DNA of 64,000 bases from Theropithecus gelada (taxonomy: Eukaryota > Chordata > Mammalia > Primates > Cercopithecidae). The stretch is from NCBI RefSeq assembly GCF_003255815.1, contig NC_037686.1, forward strand, positions 54,967,888 through 55,031,887, given 5' to 3'. How positions within the stretch are numbered: the stretch's first letter is position 1; each line of letters starts with the position of its first letter. The notes under the pieces were generated by a model, which was not told where the DNA came from, did not search any database, and saw only the letters and a program-made list of their open reading frames with translations. This document shows, piece after piece, positions 62,045-64,000 of this stretch. The translations under genes were made by a program, and so were the position numbers.

Positions 62045-64000
62045 AGTCGTTTGACCATTTTTGAATTTGATTGTTTTTCTTCATGTTTTTGAGGTCGGGG
62101 TTTTTTATATATTCTGGGTAGTAAACCCTTATCATATATATGATTCGCAAATATTTTCTTTCATCCTGTAGGTTTTCTTTTTACACTCTTGACCATATCC
62201 TTTGATGGGCAAATGTTTTCCATTTTTATGAAATCTGATTTATCCATTTTTTTCTCGTGTTGTTTGTGCTTTAAGTATCAATTTTAAGAAACTATTGCCA
62301 AATCAATCAGTGTTATAGAAGATATATATATGTATATGAATATATATAAGAGCTAAAGCTATAAAACAATTACAAGAAAACATTTTGTATATATATTTAG
62401 GTCAATGATTCATTTTGAGTTAATTTTTATATATGGAGTGAAACAGGGTCTAACTTTATTCTTTTCATATGGCTATCCAGTTATCCAGAAACATTTGTTC
62501 AAGATAAAAAATTTCCTCTTTTGAACAGTCTTGCTACTTTTGTCAAAAATCAGTTGGGCCTAGATTCTTCGGGTTTATTTCTGGACTTTCAGTTCTGTTC
62601 CATTGGTCTGTATGTCTAGCCATATGCCACTACCACACTGTTTTGATAACTGTTGTTTGTAGTCAGTTTTGAAATTGGGACATATGAGTCCTCTAACTGC
62701 ACTTTACTATTGTCTGCTCAGGGTCCCTTGCAGTTCCATATGAATTTGATGCTCAGCTTTTCACTTCTGCAGAACAGGTCACTGAAATCTTTATAGAGAT
62801 TACATTAAATTTATAGATCTCTTTGGGAGTATTGTCATCCTAACAACATTAAGTTGTCCAGTTCACGGACGTGGAATGTCTTTTTGATTTTAGATCTTTA
62901 ATTTCTTTCAGTAATATTTTGTAGTTTTCAGTGTACAGTTCTTTCACTTCTTTGGCTAAATTTATTCCTAGGTATTTTGTTCTCTTGGATGACATTGTAA
63001 ATGGAATTGTTCTTTTAATTTTCTTTTCAAAAAAGGAAAGATTTATCCTGATTTATCAAAACAACACTGGTCATTGTGTGTTGATCTTAAATCTTGCAAC
63101 TTTGCTGCATTTGCTTATTAACTCTAATCATTTTTTATGGTTCTATGATATTTTCTACATATATAGAATCGTGTCATCTGCACGTAGAGAGATAGTTTTG
63201 CTTCTTCTTTACCATTTAGATGGCTTTTATTTTTTCCTGTTGCTTAGTTGCTCTAGCTAGGACTTCCAGTACAATTTGGATGGTAATGTTTTGAGAAAGC
63301 AGATACCCTTGCCTTGTTTCTGATCTTACAGGAAAGCTTCAATCTTTCACCATTGACTATGATGTTTGCTATAGAATTTTTATAAATGCCTTTTGTCGTA
63401 TTAAGGAAGTTTCCTTTTATCCCTAGTTTGCTAAATGTTCTTATCATAAAATGGCATTGAATTTGCCACATGCTTTTTCTGCACCTGTTAAGATGATAAT
63501 GTGATTTTTCCCCCTTCGTTCTACTGTGATATGCCTGCGTTATTAATACATTGCCTAATTTTATGTTAATCCACCCCTCGCATTCATGAGATACATCCCA
63601 TTTGGTGTTGGTTTATAAACCTTCTAATGTGCTTTTGGATCTGTTGTTAGTATTTTGTTGAGTATTTTTGTCTCTATATTAATAAGGGATACTGTTCTGT
63701 GGTTGTTTTCTTATCTTGTGTTTTGGTATTTGGTATTGGTTTTGGTATTGGGCTAAAGCTGGCTTGATGGGTATAGGAACTCTTCAGTCTGTTTCCTTGT
63801 TATATGCCTGTTGGGATATAATTTACTGGGATATTCTACTTACTGAATCAGTTTGGTGATTTCTGTGATTCTAGGAATTAGTTCATTTCATCTTGATTAT
63901 CTGATTTGTTGATGAGCAGTTGTTCATAGTATTAACTTATTTCTTTTAATTTCTGTAACGTCGGTACTAACATCCTGCTTTCATTTCTGATCCTAGTTAT
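62045..64000 (-). mobile_element. Old LINE-1 (L1M type), antisense, runs off the window
   Basis: The order follows the antisense ORF2 consensus: TTATATATTCTGGGTAGTAAAC, GGCTATCCAGTTATCCAG, GGTCTGTATGTCTAGCC, TTCCTAGGTATTTTGTTCTC and beyond. The minus-strand remnant 63471-63253 includes ANIIVNGERLKLS, the reverse-transcriptase region. Many stops, so it is dead. Confidence 0.85.

Larger units (their letters stand above)
59744..64000 (+). other. RELCH: RELCH intron 10, start only
   Basis: Begins gtaaga and runs off the window. 59744-61590 and 61720-62040 hold no recognised feature; the rest is an Alu fragment and LINE-1. Confidence 0.85.

Noticed and set aside
59744..64000. RELCH exon 11
   Set aside because: No frame between plausible splice sites matches the next residues of the family protein; mostly unassigned sequence and LINE-1.
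1..64000. CRISPR arrays, operons, integrons, tRNA or rRNA genes
   Set aside because: No direct-repeat/spacer pattern or cloverleaf was seen; the window is mammalian nuclear DNA where prokaryotic systems are not expected.

Overview
This is vertebrate nuclear DNA from a primate, most likely an Old World monkey. It is AT-rich, crowded with Alu and LINE-1/LINE-2 copies, and has one CpG-rich promoter. The lineage call rests on the youngest Alu copies (1682-2146, 8014-8327, 24472-24781, 37927-38220). Several carry AluY variants I associate with cercopithecids: GGCTCAAGCCTG near the 5' end, GCCGGGCGAGGTGG in the middle, and in some copies GATC(C/T)GGCCACTGC in the right arm. The copies were typed by eye only.

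The only protein-coding gene I can support is RELCH (KIAA1468; Rab11-binding, LisH, coiled coil, HEAT repeats) on the + strand. Its first ten coding exons lie at 14037-14562, 38354-38443, 48319-48390, 48501-48556, 48665-48778, 54648-54851, 54957-55048, 55661-55954, 58559-58634 and 59648-59743. Each internal boundary has GT/AG, the phases join without a break, and together they give exactly 540 codons ending in phase 0 near the start of the HEAT-repeat region. The rest of the gene lies beyond base 64000. Intron 1 is 23.8 kb; introns 3, 4 and 6 are only 105-110 bases.

Layout: 1-13000 is upstream flank, mostly repeats (Alu, L2, old L1, a 241-base purine tract). 13050-14600 is a TATA-less CpG island with CCAAT, E2F-like, GC-box, TCTCGCGA and YY1-like elements. 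In human the gene on the other side of this promoter is PIGN, transcribed the opposite way, so the flank at 1-13600 is probably PIGN 5' intron. A minus-strand donor at 13374-13375 could end its noncoding first exon, but no PIGN coding exon is visible. 14563-38353 is intron 1, with nested LINE-1, MER20 and Alu insertions. 38444-59743 holds exons 2-10 and their introns, including a sense LINE-1 in intron 5 that is split by a younger antisense LINE-1 tail. 59744-64000 is intron 10 and ends in an antisense LINE-1.

Almost all other open frames are Alu or LINE-1 reading frames or chance. I found no tRNA, rRNA, CRISPR array or other undescribed system. The points most worth a second look are the shared promoter, the weak donor of exon 3, the one-and-a-half-unit Alu, the purine tract, the nested LINE-1 structures, and the young Alu about 130 bases upstream of exon 2.
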